A stretch of 64,000 bases of DNA from Brachypterus glaber (lineage: Eukaryota; Arthropoda; Insecta; Coleoptera; Kateretidae): contig OY294045.1 of the NCBI GenBank assembly GCA_958510825.1, positions 12,885,916 through 12,949,915 of the forward strand, given 5' to 3'. Under the pieces are notes generated by a model. The model was not told the origin of the DNA. It searched no databases and worked only from the letters and a program-made list of their open reading frames with translations. Both the position numbers and the translations under genes were made by a program. This document shows, piece after piece, positions 1-10,490 of this stretch (the stretch's first letter is position 1; every line of letters begins with the position of its first letter).

Positions 1-1146
1 ATTTAAAGTAGACTTCACTGAGGAAATATAACTAGGAAGAGCGATGTCATTTAATGATCTTATACCTAAACCTCCATAACTCACAGGAAGACATATTTGA
101 AGAAGTTGGACGTCAGAAAAGGAAATATTAAGGATTTCACTTAAATTTGATTGAATTAATGAATTAAAAGTAAATAAAAAAGGATTATTATAAAGATAAG
201 TAGTTCGAAGTAAATATTGCATTCTTGGCACAGCAATACAATTTTTAAGTAGGAATAGCGCCTGGTGAGGTTCCAAATGAAAAAGACGCTGACATAATAA
301 TTCAATAGTATGGATTTTTTTCTCCAATATTTTAGATTCTGCCAAAGGACCTAATGGTGCTCCAAGAAGTTCCAAGCATTCGAAAGGTACAAACTTAAGA
401 TGATCAAATTTAGAAGAGGGGTCTACATTTTTTGAGAAAAATTCACATTTTTCCTTATTCAAAAATAGTCCATATTTGGGGCCTTCGGATTCAATAAAAT
501 CTAGATCGGATAGGATTACATCTTTTTTACCAACTAAAGTCCCGTCATCTAAAAACCAGATGTTTAAATCCGATTTTAATTTTAAAAAGAGAGGGTGTGA
601 CGTTATGCAAAAAAGTAAAGGACCTAATGGATCCCCCTGTTGAACTCCCTCTCTAGACAAAATAACGTACTCACCATAAACCAGTTCAGAATCATGTCCG
701 TAACACGCGAATACATAAGGATATATCTCAGGGAAAAGGTTAAATGTAGTCTCAAGTAACACGTCGCGTCTAATCATGTTAAAAGCGTTTTTAAAATCTA
801 TTTTAAGAATGTATTGGTCTTCAAAATCTTCTGAACTTAAAAGGGATTTTACAGCATGAATAATGGCTTCCGCTCCTCCGGGAACACCGAATCCAAATTG
901 TAGCGGCTTTAGGTATTCAATTACACGGTCTTTTATTTGAGAGATTGCACATTTAGACGCTAAACGTCTTAAAGTAAGACCTACAGCGATTGGCCTTAGA
1001 CTGCCATCCTTTTTCTCCAAAGAACACAAATTCGCACCAAAAAAAATTGGTCTCACAAAGTCAGGTATTTTTCCTTCTAAGATTTTGTTGATAAAAATGC
1101 GTAGGATACTTAAAAGTTTTTTTGAAACATCACCATTATAGATTAT
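1..1146 (-). CDS. Reverse transcriptase fragment, LINE-like, open at the window edge
   Basis: Read on the minus strand this gives 382 codons without a stop, from just inside a TAA at 1147-1149 to the window edge, so the true length is unknown. Counting from position 1146, the fragment shows DGSLRPIAVGLTLRRL (residues 47-62), the first catalytic aspartate in LKIDFKNAF (D117), GVQQGDPLGPLLF (167-179) and a catalytic WFLDDG (DD at 200-201), followed by a thumb-like region. These are the fingers and palm motifs of a reverse transcriptase that copies element RNA. The catalytic box is F-L-D-D-G rather than the commoner Y/F-A-D-D. No start codon lies near the upstream stop, and the protein begins in the fingers region, so this is a 5'-truncated copy. 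The lack of internal stops suggests a fairly young insertion. I cannot assign the LINE clade. Confidence 0.9.
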   Translation of the reverse strand, partial: MIYNGDVSKKLLSILRIFINKILEGKIPDFVRPIFFGANLCSLEKKDGSLRPIAVGLTLRRLASKCAISQIKDRVIEYLKPLQFGFGVPGGAEAIIHAVKSLLSSEDFEDQYILKIDFKNAFNMIRRDVLLETTFNLFPEIYPYVFACYGHDSELVYGEYVILSREGVQQGDPLGPLLFCITSHPLFLKLKSDLNIWFLDDGTLVGKKDVILSDLDFIESEGPKYGLFLNKEKCEFFSKNVDPSSKFDHLKFVPFECLELLGAPLGPLAESKILEKKIHTIELLCQRLFHLEPHQALFLLKNCIAVPRMQYLLRTTYLYNNPFLFTFNSLIQSNLSEILNISFSDVQLLQICLPVSYGGLGIRSLNDIALPSYISSVKSTLN

Positions 1147-1149
1147 TTA

Positions 1150-1297
1150 GGTAAATGAAATGAAACATACCTTTTTTCTCCAAAATATAGCCTTTTATCC
1201 TTAGATTTCTTTAACATTCTCCCAAGGACTCTTGAATATCCTGAAAATAGAAGTATATTATTTTCATATAAATAACAATTGTGGAGTCATATAATAA
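1150..1297. other. Unassigned AT-rich spacer
   Basis: Nothing recognisable. It may hold the 5' flank of the truncated RT element. Confidence 0.4.
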
Positions 1298-1755
1298 TAC
1301 TAGCATATACCCACGACTTCGTCCGCGTAGGAATCGAGACAGTTAAAAGCATCAAGTTCACTGTTGCGGTATATCTTCGAACGGGTTAGTTGAAAACTTA
1401 AATTAGTTCTCTCTTTAAAAAACCTTTTAACCCCCGTTTCACCTCCTTAGGGGTCGAATATCTAAAAATCCTGAAACACCCATCTTTTCGATTTTGATAA
1501 AGAAAAAAAATTCAACCCCCGTTCACCCCCTTAGTGGTCGAATTTCGATGTCGATATTAAGAATCTAGATTAGCGGTCTCTGAGATACGCACACTCTTTA
1601 AAAAACCTTTCAACCCCTGTTTCATCTCCTTAAGGAAAAAAGGAACAAACTCTCTAAATGTCAAGGTCAAGAAGTTTAGGCTAGGCATTGATTCTCTGTC
1701 AGTGAGTCAGTCATTCATTCATTCATTCAGTCAGGACAAAGCCGCTTATATATAC
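1298..1755 (+). repeat. Dispersed repeat of the 'gacttcgtccgcgtag' type
   Basis: It begins with cccacgacttcgtccgcg and contains three spaced blocks of the form 'caacccccgtttcacctcc' followed by 'ttaggggtcgaat'. It ends with sagtcagtcattcattc-like tetramers, then 'gtcaggacaaagccg' and a tatata tail. I recognise this arrangement as a common dispersed repeat in arthropod genomes, probably the 3' part of a retroelement. The family name is not certain. No ORF. Confidence 0.55.
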
Positions 1756-2093
1756 AATAACTTATCAATAATTGACATACCAAAATTTAAGAAGTGATTC
1801 TGCATTCAAGAATATCAAAGAAAGTTCCCATAAAGGTGTTAAGCCTAATACATTTTTCCGTCTAGGGACGCCTATGGATAAATTCAAAAAAATAAATTAA
1901 CATAAACTTATTGGATTTATTAATATTAGTATACATGCAAAAGCTCGTCGCTCTAGCTTAAAGGGTACCAGAGTTATTAATTAAAAACTTTATTTTTATA
2001 ACAATTTTAAAGGGGTAGCTCCCTTAGGGATCATTTCATATTTTTGGATGTACCTCTTAAATTTTGACATGGCAGTTACTAATCACCCTGTAT
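1751..2093. mobile_element. Family F foldback element, copy 1
   Basis: The left end (aaatttaagaagtgattctg near 1788) and the reverse complement of the right end (near 2060-2093, ending in caccctgtata) match over tens of bases. TA lies outside both ends. The interior (taaagcctaatacattttt-like, 'cgtctagggacgcctatgg') recurs at 38440-38500 and 45800-45900. A non-autonomous Tc1/mariner-like element is my inference from TA flanks and the lack of an ORF. Confidence 0.55.
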
Positions 2094-2353
2094 ATAGAGA
2101 TAATATAATAATAAAAATGCAAAAAATCAATCCGCTCTGGATTAAATATTAAAAATAATATGTTCTAAATATTTAAAAGCAAAAATATTTTTTTATACAA
2201 GGTTTGGCATTTATTTTTTTTTTGTTTTTTTTAAGAATCCTTTTTTTTAACCAATTGTGTAGACAGTATTTTAGCTAATATGTTTTAAAAAAAATGTTCT
2301 ATAAAAGCTAAAGTGCTTTGAAAATAACATTTAAAGATCTGGATATAGATGTA
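2094..2353. other. AT-rich spacer, nothing seen
   Basis: Poly-A and poly-T rich sequence without ORF or clear repeat. Confidence 0.4.
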
Positions 2354-2404
2354 TACCGGGTGTTTTTCAAAGGTGGCTCGCCCCTATAACTTTTTTTATT
2401 CTTA

Positions 2405-3324
2405 CACGGTAAAAATAAATTACATTAAATTACATAGTCCGTAAATGGTAATATGTTGCCATAGACCGGAATGGTAAAAATAACATAGTCCGTAATGGCA
2501 ATGTTTTGCATAGACCGGAACAGTAAAAATTACATAGTCCATAAGGGTAATATTTTGCATAGACCGGAACGGTAAAAATTACATAGTCCAGAATGGTAAT
2601 ACTTTGCATAGCCCGGAACGCTAAAAATTACATAGTCCAGAATGGTTAGGACTTTTTGACATAGAGACTTGAAATTTGAAAAAACATATTTACTACTTAG
2701 AAAATATTTATTCCAAATTACTAGTCTCTGTCAAAGCTTTTTTGAAATATCGTAGCTTAAAGTTCATTTGGTTTAATAAACCAAACGATTTGCACCCTTA
2801 ATAGGAGTATAAACTGCTTACATCTTTCTTTAAAGATCTATTGGTTGATAAAGATCGTAATTTATAATGAACGTAAATTTTAGGCCACAAATAAAGAATT
2901 TAAATATCGTACATAAATAATATTTACCTTTTTTTACACTTTTAACACTTTAACCTAGCAGCATGCGTCGCTACTCTCTAAAATAACAATATTAAACTGT
3001 CCGTCTGATGATGCGACGCCTTCTTGGTTATTGTCCAAAGCGCACGCGCGTCTTAAAATAACATAGCCCGACATTGTAAAATCATGTAAAAATATGTATG
3101 TAAATCAATATATAAGAAGAAGAAATCAATATATTTTTTTACATTATTTTACATTCTTTTACAGTCTTTTACATTCTTTTACATTCTTTTACATTCTTCT
3201 ACATTATTTTACATTCTTTTACATAAATTTATGAATTATGCATAGTCCAGAATAGTAAATTTACTATTCCGTACTATGTAAATTCATGTATTTTTACATT
3301 ATTTTGTATTCAGTTTTTGCAGTG
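2405..3324. mobile_element. Inserted element with ACAC-G ends and satellite-like interior
   Basis: Ends are short inverted repeats (cacggtaaaaat on the left; its complement in tttttgcagtg on the right) with TA outside both, at 2403-2404 and 3325-3326. The interior starts with about four tandem units of ~50 bp (2430-2650) built on 'catagtccgtaatggtaat' and 'gcatagaccggaacggta', and ends with a 10-bp tandem run and another 'catagtccagaatagtaa' palindrome. No ORF. It is one of at least four elements here with the same end type and unrelated interiors. Confidence 0.6.
3133..3224. repeat. Tandem 10-bp repeat (acattctttt)n
   Basis: About nine units with few changes, lying inside the inserted element 2405-3324. 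Confidence 0.85.
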
Positions 3325-3385
3325 TAGAGATAAAAGAATAAAATTTTGAGGGTGCTATAAGACGATCTTTGAAAAACCCCCGGTA

Positions 3386-3970
3386 TACTTCGACATTTGA
3401 TGGATAGTACATCAAATCAGAATCACATGTGCACAACTTTGTTTAAGTGTTGATAATTTTGGGTAAATTTTTCCACTAAATTAATTATAAATATTTTTAA
3501 TGTTTTTGTACTTAATTACAATAAATATTTTTTGATTTTTAATGTTATACCATTGTAAAGATTATTCTCATGAAATTAACAAAAATATTAATACTCAAAA
3601 TTAACATATACATTATGTTAAAATTAAAAATAAAATATTATTTTTCTCAGTGTATCAACTATAAATTTCATGGCTGCAATAAATATCTTTTTTATTTAAG
3701 TTTATTAACACTTTAAGATTAGTTATATCTAGGTTATTAATTATTAATTTAATTTTTTAAATTGCCCAAAGCGTTAATAAATTATTTTATTTATTCACCA
3801 CCTACTTGCTCATAAAGTTTCACATGTAATATTCCCGCTCTTTAACAGGTTGTGACCAAACTCATAAATAATGAAAACCCATAATTTATAAGATTTGATC
3901 AATACCTAAATTCGACATTAGGTGTTAGAAGCTGTAATTACTAATTAGTATACAATTTTTTTATATAATA
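3386..3970. other. AT-rich spacer
   Basis: No gene. A 'tttttctcagtgta' word at about 3640-3653 resembles the right end of the ACAC-G element group, but I could not pair it with a left end. Confidence 0.4.
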
Positions 3971-4285
3971 TTCAGTATTCGGCGTAAACTCAGTTATGAC
4001 TCATCAACGTTGAAAATAAACACAGAAACATAGGCTTACGGAATAATTTTGCCGAATTATGAGGGAAATTTTTATAAATCGAAAAAGTCCAAACGACATT
4101 CGATTTTTATCTTTTAAGAATACGAAAGTTTTTAATTTTTATTTATCGATAACTTTTTTCCCACCTTACTCGTTTAAATGGAATCATTAAAAAAAATCAA
4201 GATAAAAAGAAATAAAAATGTAAATATTTAAAACCTCGCCTCAACGCTAGAGTCGACGCGGCGCCTATGCGACTACTGATAATAT
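3971..4285 (+). repeat. Dispersed repeat family A, copy 1
   Basis: Shares long blocks with 29075-29428 and 36131-36417: 'aaaataaacacagaaacat', 'ggcttacggaataattttg', 'ccgaattatgagggaaatt' and the GC-rich 3' block around 'gacgcggcgcc'. The left edge cagtattcggcg is the complement of the right edge cgccgagtactg seen in copy 2, so the family probably has short inverted ends. No coding capacity. Confidence 0.8.
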
Positions 4286-6218
4286 TAAATCACTATTATA
4301 CTGCCCCCTAATACAAGTTGTCCTATCTGGAAATGTTCACTTTTTGAGATATGCACACCATTCTATTGTTTTACACTAGCACCAGTACTAAAAATAAATT
4401 ACTTTTAACACTAGTGCCTTAAAATGACATTTTAGACACTGACAGAATGCTTTTAAAATTATCCTTTTACTGACGTTTGAAAAAATATATAATACACTAT
4501 GTGTAGTTGGACCTTTTTGTGCAAAATATCCAAAATTATTTACTTAGGATGCTTTTAAATTTTCTCCCTTTTGGCGCCGACTTACTGAATAAAAAATTAA
4601 AAAATAACAAATGATAGTTTTTTTTTGTTTGATATGCAATTTCCAAAATTATGAGATGCAAATTCCAAAATTGTTATATCTCATCTCGTTCAGAAGTTAC
4701 AGGGGGTGTACCATTTAAAAGAATAACTCTGTATTAAAAATATGAGGTAAGGGAACTTTTTTGACAATAAATTTGGATTTGTCGATACCAAAACCCCCAA
4801 AATAACTCTTTTTATTACTGGGGCAAAATACCTGTAAACTTGTTATTTGCAAAGAGTTAATAAAAACATTTTTGTCGTTCTAAAAATAACTAAACTTGAT
4901 AAAAGATTTCTGTCTGTATATTTATCATCGGTAGACATGCACGTGCTAAAAAATATAAAAAAAAATCTGTGGGAAGACTGAAAGTAAAATTTGTAAAACT
5001 TTTCAAGGCTCTAGGCACAAGGCCGGACTTAAGTGGGGGATGGGGATGAAGCTTTACCGCGGCCCGAGTTCGACGGGAACTATAAAGAAATCACATTTAT
5101 TACAGTTTGGCATATTTTCGTTTTTTTTTTTTTGTAAAAACAATAGAAAAAAATTGTGTAAAATACTCGTGTCATTATACTAATATCGTACTTGTACATA
5201 TTTTTTTTTTACTTGTACGAGTGCGCCAAAAGCGAATGTAATCAAACTAGTATATTAAAACATTTACATTAAATTTTATAGCCATTTATAGATTTGTGTA
5301 CCGTATTTTGACAATAAAAACCGGGATTTACTCAAAATCTACGCTGTACAAAGTTTTTTTAATTGAAAATTCGGTTTCAGCACATAAAAATACTTAAGGC
5401 ATGATAGGTTTAGTCCTTGGAGCAGACATTTTTTTTTCTAGACTCGTGTAAGCGAAGCAACGCGGTTTTCAAGATTTTTAAAGTTCTCTAGCACCTGAAC
5501 TATTAATTTTGAAAAGTTGTGCCCTTGTAAACTTTTGATCAGTATGTCAAGAACTATAACATATCCAAAATTCAGCCAATTCTGAAGGAAATCACTTTTA
5601 CATAAGAAGGGAGAGAGGTACTTTCGGGGTCAAGGAGCTCTTTCATAGTCATATTCGTTTTTAGAGCCCGAAAATACCCAAAATAGTAGATTACAGGTCG
5701 ACTCGGAAAATAGTACTTTTCCGGGAGACGTGTATACTATTTGATTCGCAACTGTTTTTATTTAAAAATAAAGTACTATTTTTTTTGAAACCTAGATGTT
5801 TGAATTCAAATGAAGAAAATAATACTATAATATTTAGTTTTTTTATTTCTTTTCATATTTACCACAAATATTTTTTCCTGCATTTCACAAGAAATGCAGA
5901 ATTATATAAAACTGAAATTCCATGACAACAGTAGTTCAGCCATCTTATTTTAAGCATTAATAATGATATTTTGATCGGTGGCGCCATCTAGCGGAAATTA
6001 ATGATATAATCTGTAATAATTAGTTTACTGGTTTCTATTTTTCATTACAGGTCAGGTCCAGGCGTGGAAAACAGTGGGACAAGAAATAACGTACTTTCCA
6101 AACTTTTTTAATACATGTATTGTATGTATTACATAGACAGTTCCGAATAAAAACTATAATCTGGCTAATACTAATTGAATTTATTTGTTTTGTGGGCCGG
6201 TGTTATTTAAGCCCATAG
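4286..6218. other. Unassigned AT-rich region
   Basis: No convincing gene. Scraps noticed: 'caaggccggacttaag' plus a G-rich run near 5020, which is of the hAT-end type; a 'tagtccttggagc ... gactcgtgtaagcgaagc' piece near 5410-5460 that recalls the hairpin families further on; and 'ggtggcgccatctagcgg' near 5977, a word partly repeated at 16128. Confidence 0.4.
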
Positions 6219-6220
6219 TA

Positions 6221-6429
6221 CAGTGCGATTATAAAGTGTCGAACAGTTTGAAAAGAAAATACTCTTCGTTTGAAGCCACGCCTCTGTTAGAGTTGTGCGC
6301 GACAAGCCCATGTGATTGCTATGTACAACAGCTCGGTGGCCAGTAAAACGCACACAGCTTTCTTGCATTTTACTCATAGCTAATGCCAGTTTTGCATTAA
6401 AAAGTGTCCGGCACTTTATAATCGCACGG
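6221..6429. mobile_element. Tc1/mariner-like MITE, 209 bp
   Basis: The left end cagtgcgattataaagtg and the right end cactttataatcgcacgg form inverted repeats of about 22 bp with minor changes. TA is present on both sides (6219-6220 and 6430-6431). Length, CAGT-type ends and TA target duplication fit a non-autonomous Tc1/mariner element. The interior is less AT-rich than its surroundings and carries no ORF. Confidence 0.8.
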
Positions 6430-6431
6430 TA

Positions 6432-7237
6432 TAATACGAGTATGCATTTTATTTATTTTTTACATGTTTATTGTCTTTTATTAGCCATATAAGAACATGG
6501 CGAATTTCATATGACAAGCCCAAGGGTTAGTTAGTATGGTAAGTTAGTTATTAAGTCAATATAATTAAATTTATACGCAAGGTGTGTTTTTAAATAGCAG
6601 AGGCGTATTAAGATATTGCTGTTTTCCTTTTCGCACTGAAATATCAAAAACTGTATGTGAGTTCACTGACAAAAAATAAAAATAATCGAAGGGGGTGTAT
6701 TTTGGGGATAGCATTTTTAAATTTGACAAGTTGCATCCAGTAGGCCGCCATATTGAAATGAAATTTGTGGTAAAATGTTTTCTTGGATAAGAGTAAAATT
6801 TAATGTTCTTTTGATATCTGGCTAAAATATCTTTTTATCTTTTACACAAGTCCTGATATTTATATTTATGTAAATCATGTTTTTGGACTTTTAAAAAACG
6901 TCAAAAATGAGCCACTCTAATGTCTCTAAAACTAGTCGTTTTCTAGTAAAAGCCTTTCGGTCTAGTAATCTAGACCCTATTTGATGACGATGTGCCAAAT
7001 TTGAGCAAAATCGGAGATGAAAGTCCGGCGCCTTGTTGATCTGACGAAGAAAGCTCCATATATATTTTGTACATAATCATACTCCCTGCTAAGGCACAGA
7101 TTCAAGTTATAATCTAAAGTAAAGCTACTAACAAAGAAAAAAAATAAGAAAAAAGAAATGTCCGCCATGTTATTAAAAAGCAAGTCTTTTATTTGCCCCA
7201 ATTTGCGTTGGAATGCACCAATAAAAAGTTTAATACT
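6432..7237. other. Unassigned region
   Basis: A 'ggccgccatattgaaatg' word near 6740 resembles the 122-bp array unit at 41 kb. Otherwise no gene or clear repeat. A short minus-strand ORF at 6977-7201 has low-complexity Phe-rich sequence and is not credible. Confidence 0.4.
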
Positions 7238-7882
7238 GCAGGGTGATTCTACATTAAAAACTAAGAAAAAAACTTATACACAAATATCCACAAATCGCTT
7301 TTAAGGGAGCTACAGTCCCTTAAAAAGTTTTACTCTTTGGGAGGCCGTAGTACTCTTAAATGATTTTCGAACCTAGGTGTAAACAAGCTTTTTTTCACAG
7401 TTTTTAGTGTAGTATTGAAATTATTACTGGTGCATTTTTTAGCTCCTATTTTTGATGCTCAGAACGTGAAATTTCCTCTTTAATTGCAATTTTCTCGAAA
7501 ACGGTGTTACTTAAAGAGTACCTTTTTTATGTATTTTTAACTAGAGATTAACATTTTATTGAGAAAACGTCAAAAAATCTAAGGACAAAAAAGTTTGGGG
7601 CAAAAAAGTGACATCGCCCCCGCATTTTTGCACGTCCCTCGATAAAATTACTAAATAAAAAAACATGATAGCCTTTATTAATGCTAAGGCATATGCATAA
7701 ATAGTTACTGTGGTTTAAAGGGTTCCAGAAATATCAAATAAAAACTACTTTTTCGATGTACCCTTAGGAGGGTCGTAGCTCCATCAGGGCTCATTTCTGG
7801 ACCAACCTTTATAGGAACTTTTTTTCATATTTTTTAATGTAGAATCACCTCTTAAATTTCTCGAACTTATTTCTGAATAATA
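7238..7882. mobile_element. Family F foldback element, copy 2
   Basis: The left end 'cagggtgattctacatta' is matched by the complement of the right end around 7830-7880 ('atgtagaatcacctctt', 'cgaacttatttctgaata'). The interior includes 'agggctcatttctggacc' and 'ttataggaactttttttc', which recur at 38250-38330. About 640 bp without ORF. Confidence 0.55.
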
Positions 7883-7990
7883 TTTTTTTTTTTGAAAAAA
7901 TGAAAATTAAAAAAAATAAAATTGATTTTTGGTTTTAATGAACCTAGGGTTTTACTTAAAAGTATTATTTTGTTGGCAGCAATTTTTTTT
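7883..7990 (-). repeat. Copy of the sequence that flanks the 122-bp array
   Basis: The complement of this stretch ('gctgccaacaaaataatac', 'cctaggttcattaaaa') matches 40810-40870, just left of the tandem array at 41 kb. Here the array is absent, so the two loci may be copies of one element with and without the array. Confidence 0.6.
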
Positions 7991-8534
7991 TTCTGACTAA
8001 ATTATATTTGATAAAAAATTTGTTATTCCTATAATTTATACTAAAAATATCAAAAAAATTCTCTAGCTTATTATATTCTATAATAGGCTTATTGATGTTT
8101 CTGGTCATGTTTGTAAACTAAATGTTAAATAATTGCTATTTACCTTATTTGTGTTAGCTTATTATGAATAAAATGGCAATTAATATAAATAATACATGAT
8201 ACACCACACGTAAACATGTTTTACAACTATTTATGCAATGTATGTAAAATAAAGTAATTGTTATATTATATTGAAATATAATAGCCAAAATAGTGTAATA
8301 GGTGGTGACCATTTTCATTTCATTATGTTCTCATGACTGTATTTTATATACATATATATTTTAAAGTACATTAAAATTAACCCATTTCTGTTGAACTATT
8401 TAATAGTAACTTATTGTATCAGCTAATTGTTTGCAAAAACAAAGTCTTTCTACATTAAATTATGTTTTTGGGACTCTTAGTAAATTTCTTTCAAAAACGC
8501 TGTGATGTACTTACTATCCACGGTTTATTTTATG
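7991..8534. other. AT-rich spacer, nothing seen
   Basis: No ORF, RNA gene or clear repeat. Confidence 0.4.
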
Positions 8535-8536
8535 TA

Positions 8537-9238
8537 CACAGATAAAAATCACACAATCACACAAGTTATGTAAAATGTCACATAACTTATTGCTGTATTT
8601 TTTATCAGTGTATTTACAATCACAGAATAAGTTATGTAAAGTTTCACATAACTGATTGCTGTATATTTAAAATTTACATAATATATTATGTATCTTCACA
8701 TAACTTATTATGTAATTTTTAAGTTTCAAATAATCTATTATGTATTTTCAGATAATATATTATGTAATTTTTGGCGCGCTGTATTTACAGAACATAAAGT
8801 AGGTAAGAATATTGGCAAAGTTAAGTTATGTAATTTTTAAAGAATATGTTCTGTAAAATTTTATTTTACACAAATTTTTACAGAATATGTTCCGTAAAAT
8901 TTTATTTCACATAATTTTTTACAGAATATGTTCTGTAAAATTTTATTTCACATAAACTTTTACAGAATATGTTCCGTAAAATTTTATTTTATACTCATTA
9001 CTCATTATGAAATTATACAGAATATATTCTGGAAAACTCACATAAGGGAAGGTTCAAGTATTACGTAACGCAATTTTTTATCATTTTGGACACGCCCCCA
9101 CTGTAATGCTATTTTTCTATACCATTAACATGGGCGTAACACTCCAAAATGACACCCCCCCCCCTAGGAGCGTTACGTAACACTTGAACGTTCCCTAACT
9201 TAACGTTGGAAATATTCTTACATATATTTTTATCAGTG
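8537..9238. mobile_element. ACAC-G element with two satellite-like blocks inside
   Basis: The ends cacagataaaaat and atttttatcagtg are inverted, with TA at 8535-8536 and 9239-9240. The left interior repeats self-complementary words around 'aagttatgtaaaatgtcacataactt' in shorter parts. The right interior (8830-9030) is about four units of ~53 bp built on 'acagaatatgttctgt' and 'aaaattttatttcaca'. A MITE (9046-9195) is inserted near the right end. No ORF. Confidence 0.65.
9046..9195. mobile_element. TAA-flanked palindromic MITE, 150 bp (family H)
   Basis: Inverted ends gggaaggttcaagtattacg and the complement of cacttgaacgttccc, continuing through 'ttacgtaacgc', with TAA at 9043-9045 and 9196-9198. 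The centre has opposed G/C runs. A three-base TWA target duplication and GGG ends suit PIF/Harbinger, which is an inference. Other full or partial copies: 32501-32601, 28405-28535, 38645-38702, 52916-52966 and 57391-57492. Confidence 0.75.
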
Positions 9239-9560
9239 TATTTGCTAGTCAAAGTAAGTACTTGGGATAGTAATTGCTTTTTAAAATTATCAAGCCAGTG
9301 TATAATTTATAAGTAAGTTTGTAAACGTAGATAAAATATTTTGTATATCCTTATCGAAGGTATGCAATTAGTATAATGTGTTCGATAAATAGTCAAAATA
9401 ACTCATTTAATATATCATAAGTATTTTGTGTATTTAAAACGTTTCAGAAGTAAATTATATGTTTTCACCAATGTCTTTTAAGATATTTTTAAAAACGTAT
9501 AATTTACTTAGAAATATAAATATTTATCGACAGGTTTTTAAAATGTGCTTTTTACTTTTA
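9239..9560. other. AT-rich spacer
   Basis: No credible gene. The short plus-strand ORF beginning at 9459 runs into the GC-rich patch that follows and has no recognisable domain. Confidence 0.4.
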
Positions 9561-9790
9561 AGTACTTTAAGACAGACAGACACCATGGTGTCTGCAAGCT
9601 TGGTGCACCAAGCGGGCGCAGACAGTCGACCAAGCTCAGCGCCTAGCCAGTCGGGCGGACGGGTCAGGTGAATTGCCTATGGTATGGATCGAGAATCGCG
9701 ACGTGGAAAGGAGTGGCAGGCCGAACCTGCGGATTTATAAACTGTTGAAACCGGCCTGATTGCTTGGGATAAAATGCGCATTTATTAAAT
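9561..9790. other. GC-rich patch with small inverted repeats
   Basis: Composition changes sharply here. It contains nested inverted words: agacaccatggtgtct, then 'gtctgcaagcttggtg' facing 'caccaagcgggcgcagac'. It continues with 'gtcgggcggacgggtcagg' and 'ggccgaacctgcgg'. It may be a fragment of a GC-richer retroelement such as a LINE 5' region, but I do not recognise it. Confidence 0.45.
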
Positions 9791-9918
9791 GAGTAATTTA
9801 ATTTTAAAATGCGCAAAATTTGTTGTTGTAAATCGAAAAACTCGTGGCGCATATACAACTATTTATTGTTGTATACTATAACCTAATTACGTTATTTATT
9901 ACGCAATTGTTCTATTAG

Positions 9919-10090
9919 TGTATTACACAGCTCTACAAAATAAAACACATTTCAAGGGCCTGGGTTCTGTCAACGGATTTTAAATCTAACTAATGCCTAG
10001 TAATAAGCCTCGTAACTAAAAGTTTTCTACTACACACCGTTTTCGAGATAATTGATCCCAAACTTGTTAAAATAGAAAAATTAATTAGAA
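9919..10090 (+). repeat. Dispersed repeat family B, copy 1 (uninterrupted)
   Basis: Matches 18056-18840: 'aaaataaaacacatttcaag', 'ctgtcaacggattttaaat', 'ctaactaatgcctagtaa' and 'gagataattgatcccaaac'. Here the two halves are contiguous, which makes this the empty-site counterpart of the copy at 18 kb that carries a transposon. Confidence 0.8.
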
Positions 10091-10106
10091 TTGACAGATT
10101 ACACAA

Positions 10107-10195
10107 TACAGGGTTATTCAGAAATAAGTTCGAAAAATTTAAGAGGTGATTCTACTTTAAAAAATATGAAAAAAAGTTCCTATAAACCTTTTAAT
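10107..10195 (+). repeat. Family F end fragment
   Basis: Begins 'acagggttattcagaaata' and continues 'aagaggtgattctac' and 'aaaaaaagttcctataaa', the typical end of family F. The rest of the element is missing. Confidence 0.65.
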
Positions 10196-10490
10196 TATTT
10201 CCTTTGGCAGCAAATTTGAATGAAAACTGTGAATTTTTCCCGCTAATTCGAAGAATTGTGAGTAATTCGGAAGATTATTTTTTAACGATTTATAATATGT
10301 AGAACCAACTTTTATATTTTTTTCATCACAAACATTTTTTGCCATTTTTGCAAATTACGGTTCTGTCAATAGTTCAGTCACTTATACTTATTACTGACTA
10401 GCTGCGCTAGGCTTGTTTAATGAACAATATTCATATTGAAAAGTCAACCTGGAGAAACTGTCATTACATTTTATAAAATAAAATATTCTA
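10196..10490. other. AT-rich spacer, nothing seen
   Basis: Only a short minus-strand ORF without recognisable content. Confidence 0.4.

Larger units (their letters stand above)
2354..3385. mobile_element. Small hairpin element split by a later insertion
   Basis: Outer ends are inverted copies: taccgggtgtttttcaaag at 2354 and its complement ending at 3385. Moving inward, the left half ends in tttttttattctta and the right half begins gagataaaagaataaaa, so the original element was a hairpin of roughly 105 bp. The stretch 2405-3324 was then inserted at its centre. TATA lies at both outer edges. Confidence 0.6.

Noticed and set aside
3000..3040. A hammerhead ribozyme core (ctgatga word)
   Set aside because: The required GAAA and stem partners were not found at proper spacing.
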